64,000 bases of DNA from the NCBI GenBank assembly GCA_003725745.1, contig RHDP01000001.1:1519501-1583500 (forward strand), read 5' to 3'. Under the pieces are notes generated by a model. The model worked only from the letters and a program-made list of their open reading frames with translations. It made no database searches and was not told the DNA's origin. The stretch's first letter is position 1. Each line of letters starts with the position of its first letter. Source of the stretch: Streptomyces sp. I6 (GTDB lineage Bacteria; Actinomycetota; Actinomycetes; Streptomycetales; Streptomycetaceae). Of the stretch, positions 54,765-63,840 are shown in pieces. A program made the position numbers and the translations under genes.

Positions 54765-55281
54765 GCGGCCGTCCCATCAGCACATCGTCGACGTACCGCC
54801 CGGCCAGGAAGAACTCGCCGGGCAGGACGCCCTCGACGGTGTAGCCCTCGGACTCGTACAGCCGGCGGGCAGCGGTGTTGTGCCCGAGCACCCGCAGGGT
54901 GAGGCGGGTCGCGCCCTGGCGGCGTGCCGCATCCCCGGCGGCGCGCAGCAGGGCCCGCGCGGCGCCCTGTCCACGTGCCCAGGGGGACACCACAAGACCC
55001 TGGATCTGCCGTACGTGCCGGTTGCAGGAGAGCGGGGTGGGGGCGCAGACCCGGATGTATCCGGCGATTCTTCCGTCACCGCCGGCACTCCCGGTCACGG
55101 GCTCGGCGACCAGATGCTGCTCGGGCGGACGGGTCTCGTCGAAGAACGGGCGGTACGGCGGCATCGGGCGCGGGTGGACCGCGTGCAGCGTCGACCAGGT
55201 GGCGCGGTCGAGCTCGGCGAGGGCGGCCTCGTCGGATCGCCGGGCGGGACGTATGACGAAGGGCGTGCCGGGTTCGGACAT
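54754..55281 (-). CDS. GNAT-family N-acetyltransferase
   Basis: 175 residues. The acetyl-CoA-binding motif A is visible as IQGLVVSPWARGQGAARALL, followed by LTLRVLGHNTAARRLYESEG (motif B). The N-terminal stretch FVIRPARRSDEAALAELDRA is typical. Substrate unknown; small molecules or protein N-termini are possible. ATG 55281 taken; an upstream in-frame start at 55362 would collide with the divergent gene. Confidence 0.9.
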   Translation of the reverse strand: MSEPGTPFVIRPARRSDEAALAELDRATWSTLHAVHPRPMPPYRPFFDETRPPEQHLVAEPVTGSAGGDGRIAGYIRVCAPTPLSCNRHVRQIQGLVVSPWARGQGAARALLRAAGDAARRQGATRLTLRVLGHNTAARRLYESEGYTVEGVLPGEFFLAGRYVDDVLMGRPLTG

Positions 55282-55316
55282 GGCGGTCAATGTGTCATGG
55301 GGGCAGGATGTGATGC

Positions 55317-56219
55317 ATGCGTATTGCTGTGACGGGCGCGAGCGGTCTGATCGGTTCCGCACTGGTGCGATCCCTGCGGGGCGAGGGTGCGGGCGGAGGG
55401 CACGAGGTGGTACGGCTCGTCAGGCGGCCGCCACGGGCCGCCGACGAGGTCCGGTGGGATCCCGCGCGGCAGTTCGTGGACACGGCGGGCCTCATCGGCT
55501 GTGAGGCCGTTGTCCACCTCGCGGGCGCCGGGGTGGGCGACCGGCGGTGGAGTGAGGAGTACAAGAGGAAGATCCGGGACAGCCGGGTGCTCGGCACGGC
55601 CGCGATCGCGGAGGCGGTGGCGTCGCTGGAGGAGCCGCCGCGGGTGCTGGTGTGCGGCTCGGCGATCGGGTACTACGGCGACACGGGCGACCGCGCGGTC
55701 GACGAGAGCGCCCCGCCCGGTGAGGGCTTCCTCCCGCGGGTCTGCGAGGAGTGGGAGGCCGCGGCGGCACCGGCCGAGGAGGCGGGCGTGCGGGTCGCGT
55801 TCGCCCGCACGGGGCTGGTGGTGGCGCGTGAGGGCGGCGCCTGGGGCCGGCTCTTCCCGCTGTTCCGGGCGGGCCTGGGCGGGCGGCTGGGGAGCGGGCG
55901 CCAGTTCTGGAGCTTCATCTCGCTCCAGGACGAGGTCGCGGCGCTGCGGCACATCGTGGCCACGGACACCCTGTCGGGCCCGGTCAACCTGACGGCGCCG
56001 GAGCCGCCGACCAACCGCGAGGTGACGGCCGCGATGGGCCGGGTGCTCAACCGTCCGACCCTGCTCACCGTGCCGCCGTTCGCCCTGCGCGTGTTTCTCG
56101 GCGAGTTCGCGGAGGACGTACTCGGCAGCCAGCGGGTCGTACCGAGGAAGCTCCTCGACTCCGGCTTCTCCTTCTCCCACCCGTCCATCGACGAGGCGAT
56201 CCGCGCGGCGCTCGACTGA
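55317..56219 (+). CDS. TIGR01777-family NAD-dependent epimerase
   Basis: 300 residues of an atypical SDR. Nucleotide site VTGASGLIGSALVRSLRGEG, signature AVVHLAGAGVGDRRWSEEYK, then LVCGSAIGYYGDTGDRAVDE (Tyr of the active site), and the C-terminal extension PPFALRVFLGEFAEDVLGSQ characteristic of TIGR01777. E. coli YfcH is a homolog. Role unknown, often linked to cell division in annotations without proof. ATG 55317. Confidence 0.92.
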   Translation: MRIAVTGASGLIGSALVRSLRGEGAGGGHEVVRLVRRPPRAADEVRWDPARQFVDTAGLIGCEAVVHLAGAGVGDRRWSEEYKRKIRDSRVLGTAAIAEAVASLEEPPRVLVCGSAIGYYGDTGDRAVDESAPPGEGFLPRVCEEWEAAAAPAEEAGVRVAFARTGLVVAREGGAWGRLFPLFRAGLGGRLGSGRQFWSFISLQDEVAALRHIVATDTLSGPVNLTAPEPPTNREVTAAMGRVLNRPTLLTVPPFALRVFLGEFAEDVLGSQRVVPRKLLDSGFSFSHPSIDEAIRAALD

Positions 56220-56643
56220 CACCACGCGAACGGGCCCGGTCACCGGGGCCCGGGTTCACCGGGGCGGGCAGCCACCCCGACGCGCCCACCGACCGGGGCG
56301 GACACGTCCGCCGTCGTACACCACCGCGGCACGCCCACCGACCGGCGCGGACACGTCCGCCGTCGTACACCACCACGGCACCGTCCCGACTCGGCGCGAG
56401 GGCGCCGTCGTACGCACCCCGGCGCGTCGGCGCACGGACGTCAGCGCTCTTCGCGCGCCCCGGCGCGTGCCCCGGTCCGAAGCCGGTCGCACGGCCAGGT
56501 GGCACCGTGCTCCCGGGCGCCCGCCGCGCGCGCGTGGATTCCCGCGGCCGGGTTTCTACCCTCGTTCCGAACTTCGGCATTCCGCCAGCCGGTTGGGGGC
56601 ATGAGGACCCCACAACAGCCGCGCCGACCTCGGGGAGGGGCAC
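56220..56643. repeat. intergenic region with 49-bp tandem repeat
   Basis: 424 bases without a gene. A 49-bp unit at 56,284-56,332 is repeated at 56,333-56,381 with two differences; it contains GGACACGTCCGCCGTCGTAC, itself partly palindromic (GGACACGTCC). Near the right end TACCCT around 56,567 may be the -10 box of the next gene. Confidence 0.7.
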
Positions 56644-57978
56644 GTGCTCAGCAGCGCACGCCACGCGGACGTCGTCATCGTCGGAGCCGGTATCGCCGGA
56701 CTCGCGGCGGCACATCGGCTGACCAGTGCGGGAGTCACGGTCGCCGTACTCGAGGCAGGACCGAGCGCGGGAGGCCGAACGGCCACCGGTGAACTGGACG
56801 GATTCCGGCTCGACCGGACGGTCCAGTTGCTCAACACCTCCTACCCGGAACTCCGCCGTGCCCCGGCCCTGGCCGGCCTTCCGCTGAGCCGGTTCTCACC
56901 AGGTGTGCTCGTGCACAGCGAGGGCCGGCACCACCGCGCCGGAGAAGTCCTCGGCATGCGCGGGGCCGGGGGCACGCGGCGCGCGAGGGGCGCATTGACC
57001 GCAGCGCGCGCCCTGGCGAGCGCCCCCCGGGCCCCCCTCGGCGGAGCCTTCGACCAGGCCCGGCTCGCGGCGGCACTCGGACGGATCGCCACCACCCCGA
57101 CCCGGCGTCTGCTGACCCGCCGTGAACTGCCCACGCACGAAGCGCTGTTCAGCCGCGGTCTGCCCCCGCGCACGGTGCACACCTTCCTCCGGCCGCTGCT
57201 CACCGCCCTCCTGAACGACGCCGAACTGGTCGCCTCCAGCCGCTGCGCCGACCTCGTGCTGCGCGGTTTCGCCCGCGGCCGGCTCTGTGTGCCGACGGGC
57301 GGCGCCGGCCGGCTCCCGGAAGCGCTCGCGGACGCGCTGCCGCCGGGTACCGTGCTCACCGGTGCGCGGGTGACCGAGGCTTCCATCTCCTCGGTCACCA
57401 CCGAGGAGCACGGCACCTTCGGCTGCCGGGCCCTGCTCGTGGCGACGGGGGCCAGGGCAGCGGCGGAACTGCTCCCGGGTCTACGGGTGCCGGACTTCCA
57501 CTCCCTCACGGTCCTGCACCACACCGCCCCGGCACCGCCGTTGGCCGAGCCGGCCCTGGTGCTGGACGCGGACGGTGCCGGCCCGGTCGTGCACACGGCG
57601 GTGATGAGCGAGGTGGATCCGTCCCGTGCACCCGGGGGCAGGACCCTGGTCACCTCCGCGGTGCTGGGCAGCCCGCCCGCCGCACTCGACGAGCAGGTCC
57701 GGGCCCATCTGTCCACGCTGTACGGGACGTCCACCGCCGACTGGGAACTGCTGGAGGTGCACCACGACCCGGAGGCCGTCCCCGCGATGCCCGCACCGCA
57801 CGACCTCCGCCGCCCGGTACGGCTGCTCTGCGGGCTCTACGTCTGCGGCGGCCACCGGGACACGAGCACGGTCCAGGGCGCGCTCTACTCGGGGCGGCGG
57901 GCGGCCCACGCGATCCTGCGCGACTTCGGCATCCAGCCGGAACTCGCGCCCGCGCTGCTCAGTCCCGCCGCGGCCTGA
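56644..57978 (+). CDS. FAD-dependent amine oxidase/phytoene desaturase-like protein
   Basis: 444 residues. N-terminal FAD-binding motif VVIVGAGIAGLAAAHRL, ribose-binding LEAGPSAGGRTATGELDGF, and a C-terminal flavin contact LYVCGGHRDTSTVQGALYSG. This layout fits the protoporphyrinogen oxidase/monoamine oxidase superfamily. Substrate cannot be read from sequence. GTG start with GGGAGGGGCAC upstream. Monocistronic. Confidence 0.87.
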   Translation: MLSSARHADVVIVGAGIAGLAAAHRLTSAGVTVAVLEAGPSAGGRTATGELDGFRLDRTVQLLNTSYPELRRAPALAGLPLSRFSPGVLVHSEGRHHRAGEVLGMRGAGGTRRARGALTAARALASAPRAPLGGAFDQARLAAALGRIATTPTRRLLTRRELPTHEALFSRGLPPRTVHTFLRPLLTALLNDAELVASSRCADLVLRGFARGRLCVPTGGAGRLPEALADALPPGTVLTGARVTEASISSVTTEEHGTFGCRALLVATGARAAAELLPGLRVPDFHSLTVLHHTAPAPPLAEPALVLDADGAGPVVHTAVMSEVDPSRAPGGRTLVTSAVLGSPPAALDEQVRAHLSTLYGTSTADWELLEVHHDPEAVPAMPAPHDLRRPVRLLCGLYVCGGHRDTSTVQGALYSGRRAAHAILRDFGIQPELAPALLSPAAA

Positions 57979-58422
57979 CCACCGCGACCCGACCACCACC
58001 GCCCGGCCACCGCTGCCGCCACGCCAGTGCTGCCGCCGGGCCCGATCCGGGTGCCGCCCGACCACCACCGCCACCGCCCGGCCCGATCCGGGTGCCGCCC
58101 GACCACCGCCGCCCGGCCGGCCGGGCGGCGGTTCCGTCCCCTGCTGCCGTCCCCTGCTGCCGGCACCGGGTGAAGGGCCTCCCGGGCAGCGGCGTTCCCC
58201 TCAGGTCCTCCGGGCGGCGGCGGGCCCGTCCGCAGCCCAGGAGGCTGCGGCGGGCACACGGATGGCGGGGGGCCACGCGCCGCCCAGGGCGGCGACCGGC
58301 TGCACCCGCCCCGGGTGCCCACCCGGGCGTCCGGGACTCAGCCGGGTGCCCGGGGCTCAGCCGGCATACGGCCGTCGGGCCGCCGGGCCGTGGACCCGCC
58401 AGCCGATCCGCCAGCCGATCCG
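57979..58422. repeat. intergenic region with 28-bp direct repeat
   Basis: 444 bases without a gene between convergent units. A 28-bp sequence containing CCGATCCGGGTGCCGCCCG is identical at 58,039-58,066 and 58,080-58,107. Further right are inverted GCCGGCCGGGCGGC-like segments and (GCCAGCCGATCC) units running into the next gene. Confidence 0.6.
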
Positions 58423-59874
58423 TCAGCCGATCGCCGCGACGCGGTCCCGGTAGGTGCGGACCGCGGCCGCGTCGCGGTAGGGCTCCAGCCGCCGCTCGAA
58501 GTCCCGCACGTACTCGATGGCCCGTGCCGACCGCATCTCCGACGCCTGCTGCGCGGCCTCGGCCCCCAGGGCGCACGCCTGGTCCAGCTCCCCGAGGCCG
58601 AGCCGGGAGGTGGCGAGGACGACACGGCAGAAGAGCCGGCTGCGTGCGAACCCGGGGGCGCGCAGCTGGAGGGAGCGCTCGGCGTGCTGCACGGCCGCGC
58701 GGTACTGCTGCAGGTCGCGGTGGCAGTGCCCGAACTCGTCGGCCAGTTGTGCCTCGTCGAAGAACCGTGCCCAGACCGGCACATCGTCCCCGGGTCGCGC
58801 GATACCCAGCGTGCGCTCGGCCCGGACCAGCGAGGCCGTACAGGACCGGACCTCCCCGAGCACCCCGTGACCGCGGGCCTCGACCGCGTGCAGCAGGGCC
58901 TGGACGGCCGGCGGGGCGGAGGAGCCGACGCCCTGCTGGGCGACCCGGGTGAGCTGGACGGCCTCACGCCCGTGCCCGAGGTACACGGCCTGGCGCGCCA
59001 TCGTGACCAGGACGTACGCCCCGTAGGCCCGGTCGCCGGCGGTCTGGGCCAGCCGCAGCGCCTGGACGAAGTACCGCTGGGCCAGACCGTGGGCGGCGAT
59101 GTCGAACGACGTCCAGCCCGCGAGTCTGGTGAGGTCCGCCACGGCCCCGAACAGCCGGCGTCCGGTGCTCTCCCCGTACGTCCCCCGCAGCATCGGCTCG
59201 GCCTCGTGCTCCAGGTAGCGGACCAGTGCCTGGCGCGCGTGCCCGCCGCCGTAGGCGTGGTCCAGGGTGCGGAAGAGATCGCCCACCGACCGGAGCGCCG
59301 CGATGTCGCCCGGGCTGACCCGCTGGCCCGGGCCCCGGTCGGTGCCGCGCTGCCGCGGCACCGAGGTGCGGCTGCCCTGGCCGGGCACTCTGGCCTGCGC
59401 ACCGTTCTGCCCGGGCTCCCCGCGACCCACCCGCTCGTCGGCACGGCCGATCAGCCAGTCGCGGCTGGGGACGACGAGACCGGCCGGAGTGAACGCGATC
59501 TTCCGCAGCTCGGCGTGGCTGCCGGAGTCCTTGCGCCAGAGCCCGCTGACGATGTCCACGGCCTCCTCCGGGGTGGCCGCGAACTCCAGCCCGGCGTAGA
59601 CCGGTGCACAGGCGTCCAGGCCCAGGTCCTGGGCCGACAGGCGCCGGCCGAGCCGCCGGGTGAAGACCTCGGCGATCAGGGCGGGTGTGGTGCCGCGCGG
59701 CTGCTGCCCGCGCAGCCAGCGCGTCACCGACGTCTTGTCGTACCGCAGGTCGAGGCCGTGCTCCAGGCCGAGCTGGTCCACCCGGCGGGCCAGCCCCGCG
59801 TTGGAGAAGCCGGCTTCGGCGATGAGTGCGGCGAGCTGGCGGTTCGGGGTGCGCTGCGGGGGTCGGTCCGTCAT
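58423..59874 (-). CDS. NsdA-like TPR regulator with N-terminal HTH
   Basis: 483 residues. An XRE-like HTH is visible at about 10-60 (LAALIAEAGFSNAGLARRVD, KTSVTRWLRGQQPRG), followed by long TPR-like helical pairs (residues 190-470; RALFGAVADLTRLAG-, VTMARQAVYLGHGREAVQLT, CRVVLATSRLGLGELDQACA). A disordered Gly/Arg/Gln insert sits near 145-175. This layout matches NsdA/NsdB regulators of Streptomyces, negative controllers of sporulation and antibiotic production. It is a relative, not proven to have that role. ATG 59874. Confidence 0.85.
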   Translation of the reverse strand: MTDRPPQRTPNRQLAALIAEAGFSNAGLARRVDQLGLEHGLDLRYDKTSVTRWLRGQQPRGTTPALIAEVFTRRLGRRLSAQDLGLDACAPVYAGLEFAATPEEAVDIVSGLWRKDSGSHAELRKIAFTPAGLVVPSRDWLIGRADERVGRGEPGQNGAQARVPGQGSRTSVPRQRGTDRGPGQRVSPGDIAALRSVGDLFRTLDHAYGGGHARQALVRYLEHEAEPMLRGTYGESTGRRLFGAVADLTRLAGWTSFDIAAHGLAQRYFVQALRLAQTAGDRAYGAYVLVTMARQAVYLGHGREAVQLTRVAQQGVGSSAPPAVQALLHAVEARGHGVLGEVRSCTASLVRAERTLGIARPGDDVPVWARFFDEAQLADEFGHCHRDLQQYRAAVQHAERSLQLRAPGFARSRLFCRVVLATSRLGLGELDQACALGAEAAQQASEMRSARAIEYVRDFERRLEPYRDAAAVRTYRDRVAAIG

Positions 59875-60129
59875 CAGCTGTGCGGTCTCCTGCCTTCCGG
59901 GCCCGGGTGCGGCCCTCGCAGCCTGGGGTCCCCCAGGCTCGGCCCTGCGGGAGAAGCTCTGGAGGGAGGAACGGCGCGAATTTAGCGGTCCGTGCCGGTG
60001 CTACCGCCACCTTCGTCCCGCATTCATCCGATCGTGTGAGGATTAAGGGCAGCGCTGACGGGTGCGGCACGCGTCGTACAGTGGCCGGGGCGCGATGGGT
60101 GCACCGTGAACGCTTGAGGAGGCACTGCG

Positions 60130-60981
60130 GTGAGCGAGCTGCGATTTGTCCATCTGGGCTTCGGTGACGACGCCGTCGAGTACCAGGCGGCCTGGGACGA
60201 GCAGCGCCGTGTGCACACGGCCCGGTTCGCCGGCGAGATCCCCGACACCTGTCTGCTCCTGGAGCACCCGCCGGTCTACACGGCCGGACGGCGCACGGAG
60301 GACAGCGAGCGGCCGCTGGACGGCACCCCCGTCGTCGACGTGGACCGCGGCGGGAAGATCACCTGGCACGGCCCCGGTCAGCTCGTCGGCTATCCGATCA
60401 TGCAGCTGCCCCGGCCGGTGGACGTGGTCGCCCATGTGCGGCGTCTGGAGGAGGCGCTGATCCGGACCTGTGCGGACTTCGGCGTGGAGACCACCCGGGT
60501 CGAGGGGCGAAGCGGCGTCTGGGTGCTGGGCGACCCGGTGGAGCGGCGTCCGTCGGCGGGAGGGCTGTCACTGGACTTCGACCCGCGGCTGCACGACGAG
60601 GAGTTCGACCCCCGCCTCAGCGGCCCGGACTACGCCCCGTCCAACGCCGGGCAGCGGCGCGAGGACCGCAAGCTCGCCGCCATCGGCATCCGGGTGGCCA
60701 AGGGCGTGACCATGCACGGCTTCGCCCTGAACGTGAACCCCGACAACACCTGGTTCGACCGGATCGTGCCCTGCGGCATCCGGGACGCGGGCGTGGCCTC
60801 GCTCGCGAACGAAGTGGGCCGCGACGTGACGATCGCCGAGGTCCTGCCGGTCGTCGAGAAGCACCTGCGGGAGGTGCTGGAGAACGCCGACCCGAAGCCC
60901 CGGGCGGTGGCGGGCGCGACCGGACCGGAGGCCGCGGCGGGGACCGCGGGCCCGGTGCCCGAGCCCACCCCGGCAGCCTGA
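60130..60981 (+). CDS. lipB: octanoyl-ACP:protein octanoyltransferase
   Basis: 283 residues. LipB transfers octanoate from ACP to lipoyl domains by a Cys/Lys dyad: the Cys is in [13 protein letters not shown], the Lys in [12 protein letters not shown]. Other family blocks are [31 protein letters not shown]. An insert of about 40 residues ([20 protein letters not shown]) and an Ala/Pro tail make it longer than E. coli LipB. GTG 60130 has GAGGAGG. TACAGT at about 60,076 may be the -10 box. Upstream partner of lipA. Confidence 0.95.
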   Translation: MSELRFVHLGFGDDAVEYQAAWDEQRRVHTARFAGEIPDTCLLLEHPPVYTAGRRTEDSERPLDGTPVVDVDRGGKITWHGPGQLVGYPIMQLPRPVDVVAHVRRLEEALIRTCADFGVETTRVEGRSGVWVLGDPVERRPSAGGLSLDFDPRLHDEEFDPRLSGPDYAPSNAGQRREDRKLAAIGIRVAKGVTMHGFALNVNPDNTWFDRIVPCGIRDAGVASLANEVGRDVTIAEVLPVVEKHLREVLENADPKPRAVAGATGPEAAAGTAGPVPEPTPAA

Positions 60982-61082
60982 GGAATGCCCGCCTCTGGCC
61001 AGAGGTTGACCAGGGGTGAGGGCATCACTATCAACGGGCGTACCCTGGGGTCCGCCGAGGAATCGAAGTGAGGGAGCCGGTC

Positions 61083-62072
61083 GTGTCCGCTGTAGCACCC
61101 GACGGACGCAAGATGCTGCGCCTGGAGGTCCGGAACAGCCAGACCCCCATCGAGCGCAAGCCCGAGTGGATCAAGACGCGGGCGAAGATGGGCCCCGAGT
61201 ACAACCAGCTGCAGAAGCTCGTCAAGAGCGAGGGTCTGCACACGGTCTGCCAGGAGGCCGGCTGCCCGAACATCTTCGAGTGCTGGGAGGACCGCGAGGC
61301 CACCTTCCTCATCGGCGGCGACCAGTGCACCCGGCGCTGCGACTTCTGCCAGATCGACACGGGCAAGCCGCAGGCGCTCGACCGCGACGAGCCGCGCCGC
61401 GTCGGCGAGTCGGTCGTCACGATGGACCTGAACTACGCCACGATCACCGGTGTCGCCCGCGACGACCTGGAGGACGGCGGCGCCTGGCTGTACGCGGAGA
61501 CCGTGCGCCAGATCCACACGCAGACGGCGGGGCGCGAGGCGGGCCGGACCAAGGTCGAGCTGCTGATCCCGGACTTCAACGCGGAGCCGGACCAACTGGC
61601 CGAGGTCTTCTCCGCCCGCCCCGAGGTGCTGGCGCACAACGTGGAGACGGTGCCGCGCATCTTCAAGCGCATCCGCCCCGGCTTCCGCTACGAGCGCTCC
61701 CTGAAGGTGATCACCGAGGCCCGCGCGGCCGGCCTGGTCACCAAGTCGAACCTGATCCTCGGCATGGGCGAGACCCGCGAGGAGGTCGGCGAGGCCCTGC
61801 GGCACCTGCACGACGCGGGCTGCGAGCTGATCACCATCACCCAGTACCTGCGGCCTTCCGTGCGGCACCACCCCGTCGAGCGCTGGGTGAAGCCGCAGGA
61901 GTTCGTGGAGCTGAAGGAGGAGGCCGAGGAGATCGGCTTCTCCGGCGTGATGTCGGGACCGCTGGTGCGTTCCTCGTACCGGGCCGGACGCCTTTTCCAG
62001 CAGGCCATGGACCAGCGGCGGTCGGCCGCCGGGCAGCTGGGCGGGGAGCCCGCGGCCGCCCAGGCCGGGTGA
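61083..62072 (+). CDS. lipA: lipoyl synthase
   Basis: 329-residue radical-SAM enzyme inserting two sulfurs into octanoyl-lysine. Radical cluster motif [11 protein letters not shown] and the auxiliary-cluster cysteines in [13 protein letters not shown] are present; the C-terminal RSSYRAG serine that ligates the auxiliary cluster is seen. GTG 61083 is favoured by GGGAG upstream; GTG 61068 is alternative. Sits 101 bases after lipB; its product serves the lipoyl domains of the E2 protein in this window. Confidence 0.96.
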   Translation: MSAVAPDGRKMLRLEVRNSQTPIERKPEWIKTRAKMGPEYNQLQKLVKSEGLHTVCQEAGCPNIFECWEDREATFLIGGDQCTRRCDFCQIDTGKPQALDRDEPRRVGESVVTMDLNYATITGVARDDLEDGGAWLYAETVRQIHTQTAGREAGRTKVELLIPDFNAEPDQLAEVFSARPEVLAHNVETVPRIFKRIRPGFRYERSLKVITEARAAGLVTKSNLILGMGETREEVGEALRHLHDAGCELITITQYLRPSVRHHPVERWVKPQEFVELKEEAEEIGFSGVMSGPLVRSSYRAGRLFQQAMDQRRSAAGQLGGEPAAAQAG

Positions 62073-62437
62073 ATCCGCGGTCGCGAGCCCCCGCGACCGT
62101 GCGAGTCCGCGACCGTGCGAGCCCACGGCCTGTGAACCCGCGACCCTGCGAATCCGCGGCCCGGCGGACCTCCGCGGCCGCGGGCTTCCCCAAGGGCCGC
62201 GTGAATTCACGCACAAGGACTTACCGAGGAGTAGTGGCCGGTTCCGCGCGGCCCGCACCGCCCCCGCAGGTCGGAGGCACGTGCGGGCCGCGCCCCGCTC
62301 CCCGCGGCGCGCGGAAAGGTTTCATCAGCGTTTGACCAGCGAGTCATGCCCTGGTAACACCAATCAGTGACTCTGTATTCACACAGAGCACGCACACTCC
62401 CGTCGATCACCACCCGCCCCAGAGGGAGACCTCCGCC
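62073..62437. repeat. intergenic region with 16-bp repeats and promoter
   Basis: 365 bases. Two near-identical units of CCGCGACCGTGCGAG(T/C) at 62,091-62,122 and a variant at 62,138-62,153. Further right: TTGACC (62,332-62,337), 17-base spacer, TAACAC (62,355-62,360), a fair vegetative promoter. Then a palindrome CTCTGT-6-ACAGAG at 62,371-62,388 downstream of it, positioned like an operator. Confidence 0.55.
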
Positions 62438-62641
62438 ATGCAGGCCGCGACCTCCGTACGCGCCAACGCCTTCCCGACGCTCACCCAGGCCCTCCTCGCC
62501 GTCGAGTCCGTACTCCTGGGCGGCGGCCAGCGCACCGCCCGCCGCAACGCCTGGACCGCGGTCCTCGAGGACCGGCGCCGCGCCAGGGACCGGGTCGCGG
62601 CTCAGCACGTCCTGGAGGCCGTGGCGACTCGCTCTTCCTGA
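62438..62641 (+). CDS. small conserved hypothetical protein (67 aa)
   Basis: MQAATSVRANAFPTLTQALL, then ARRNAWTAVLEDRRRARDRV. Basic, helical, soluble. GGGAG ribosome site at proper distance and a good promoter with palindrome upstream support expression. Conserved next to lipA in Streptomyces as I recall it; function unknown. Confidence 0.75.
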   Translation: MQAATSVRANAFPTLTQALLAVESVLLGGGQRTARRNAWTAVLEDRRRARDRVAAQHVLEAVATRSS

Positions 62642-62647
62642 GGCACG

Positions 62648-62653
62648 TAAACT
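62648..62653 (+). promoter_or_regulatory. -10 box of DUF4191 gene
   Basis: TAAACT seven bases before ATG 62661; leaderless arrangement, despite the close upstream gene. Confidence 0.5.
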
Positions 62654-62660
62654 TCAGGAC

Positions 62661-63359
62661 ATGGCGAGGAAGGACAAGGCAGAGAACTCTGCGAACCCCG
62701 GGCGACTGAAGCAGATCGCCCTTACCTACAAAATGACCCGGCGGGTCGACCCCAAGGTCGGCCTCGTCGTCGCGGGTGTGGGAATCGTCACCTTCGGTGT
62801 CTTCCTCGCGATCGGCTTCCTGATCGGCCACCCGATCTATCTGGGCATCCTGGGCTTCCTGCTGGCCTTCCTCGCGATGGCGATCGTCTTCGGACGCCGT
62901 GCCGAGCGCGCCGCCTTCGGGCAGATGGAGGGACAGCCGGGAGCGGCGGCCGCCGTACTGCAGAACGTGGGCCGGGGCTGGACCACGGCCCCCGCGATCG
63001 CGATGAACCGCAACCAGGACGTCGTCCACCGGGCCGTCGGCCGCGCCGGCATCGTGCTGGTGGCCGAGGGAAACCCGAACCGGGTCAAGACCCTGCTGGC
63101 GGCCGAGAAGAAGAAGATGGCCCGGGTGGCCGTGGACGCGCCGGTGCACGACATCATCGTCGGCAACGACGAGGGCCAGGTGCCGCTGAAGAAGCTCCGC
63201 GCCACCATGACGAAGCTGCCCCGGGTACTGACCGGCTCGCAGGTGACGCAGGCGAACGACCGTCTGCGCGCCATGGGCGACCTGATGAGCAACATGCCGC
63301 TGCCGAAGGGCCCGATGCCGAAGGGCATGCGGATGCCGCGAGGCGGAAAGATGCGCTGA
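62661..63359 (+). CDS. DUF4191 membrane protein
   Basis: 232 residues. Two adjacent membrane helices at about 36-54 (VGLVVAGVGIVTFGVFLAIG) and 60-80 (LGILGFLLAFLAMAIVFG), then a cytosolic alpha/beta domain (AGIVLVAEGNPNRVKTLLAA, VDAPVHDIIVGNDEGQVPLK). The C-terminus is Met/Pro/Gly/Lys-rich. DUF4191 is conserved in actinobacteria beside lipA; function unknown. A very strong hairpin follows. Confidence 0.9.
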   Translation: MARKDKAENSANPGRLKQIALTYKMTRRVDPKVGLVVAGVGIVTFGVFLAIGFLIGHPIYLGILGFLLAFLAMAIVFGRRAERAAFGQMEGQPGAAAAVLQNVGRGWTTAPAIAMNRNQDVVHRAVGRAGIVLVAEGNPNRVKTLLAAEKKKMARVAVDAPVHDIIVGNDEGQVPLKKLRATMTKLPRVLTGSQVTQANDRLRAMGDLMSNMPLPKGPMPKGMRMPRGGKMR

Positions 63360-63393
63360 CCCCGTCCCGTGCCCGCGAACGGCGCGGGCGGAA

Positions 63394-63451
63394 GGCACAA
63401 CAGGGAGGAGGGTGCCCCGGCCGGCCGGGGCGCCCTCCTCCCTGTTGTGCC
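63394..63451 (+). terminator. very long terminator hairpin
   Basis: 29-bp stem with a single G-T pair and essentially no loop, 35 bases after the DUF4191 stop. Exceptionally stable. Confidence 0.85.
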
Positions 63452-63840
63452 GTGCGGCTTGCGGAGTCGTGCGTGCGCGGGACGGTCGGACCGTGCCCCG
63501 TCCGGCGGCTGAGGGACCCGAAGCGCGGTCGTCGCCGGCGCGGGGGTACGCCCCGGCGACGACAAGGACGGACACAGGCCTCACGGGCGGGCGCGACGGG
63601 GCTCAGGCCCCGCCGGCACGGCTCAGGCCCCGGCGTACCCACCCGTACGACTCCCGCGTACCCCCTACACCCACGCGCCCGGGTGCCCGTTTCTCTATGC
63701 GGACCCGGGTGCCCGTTTCTCGATGCGGAGAAGTCTTCCCTCGAACACCCCGCTACACCCGTGCGTCCGGGGTGCCCGGGTGCCCGCCTCGGGCTCTCGC
63801 CCGGCGGTCACCGGGGCGGTTGCCGTCCGCGGCAGGAGCC
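63452..63840. other. intergenic region with second copy of 33-base element
   Basis: 389 bases without a gene, between convergent genes. Around 63,680-63,728 a 24-base unit beginning CGGGTGCCCGTTTCTC occurs twice. Element B (63,716-63,748) matches 29 of 33 bases of the element upstream of aceE. Confidence 0.55.
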
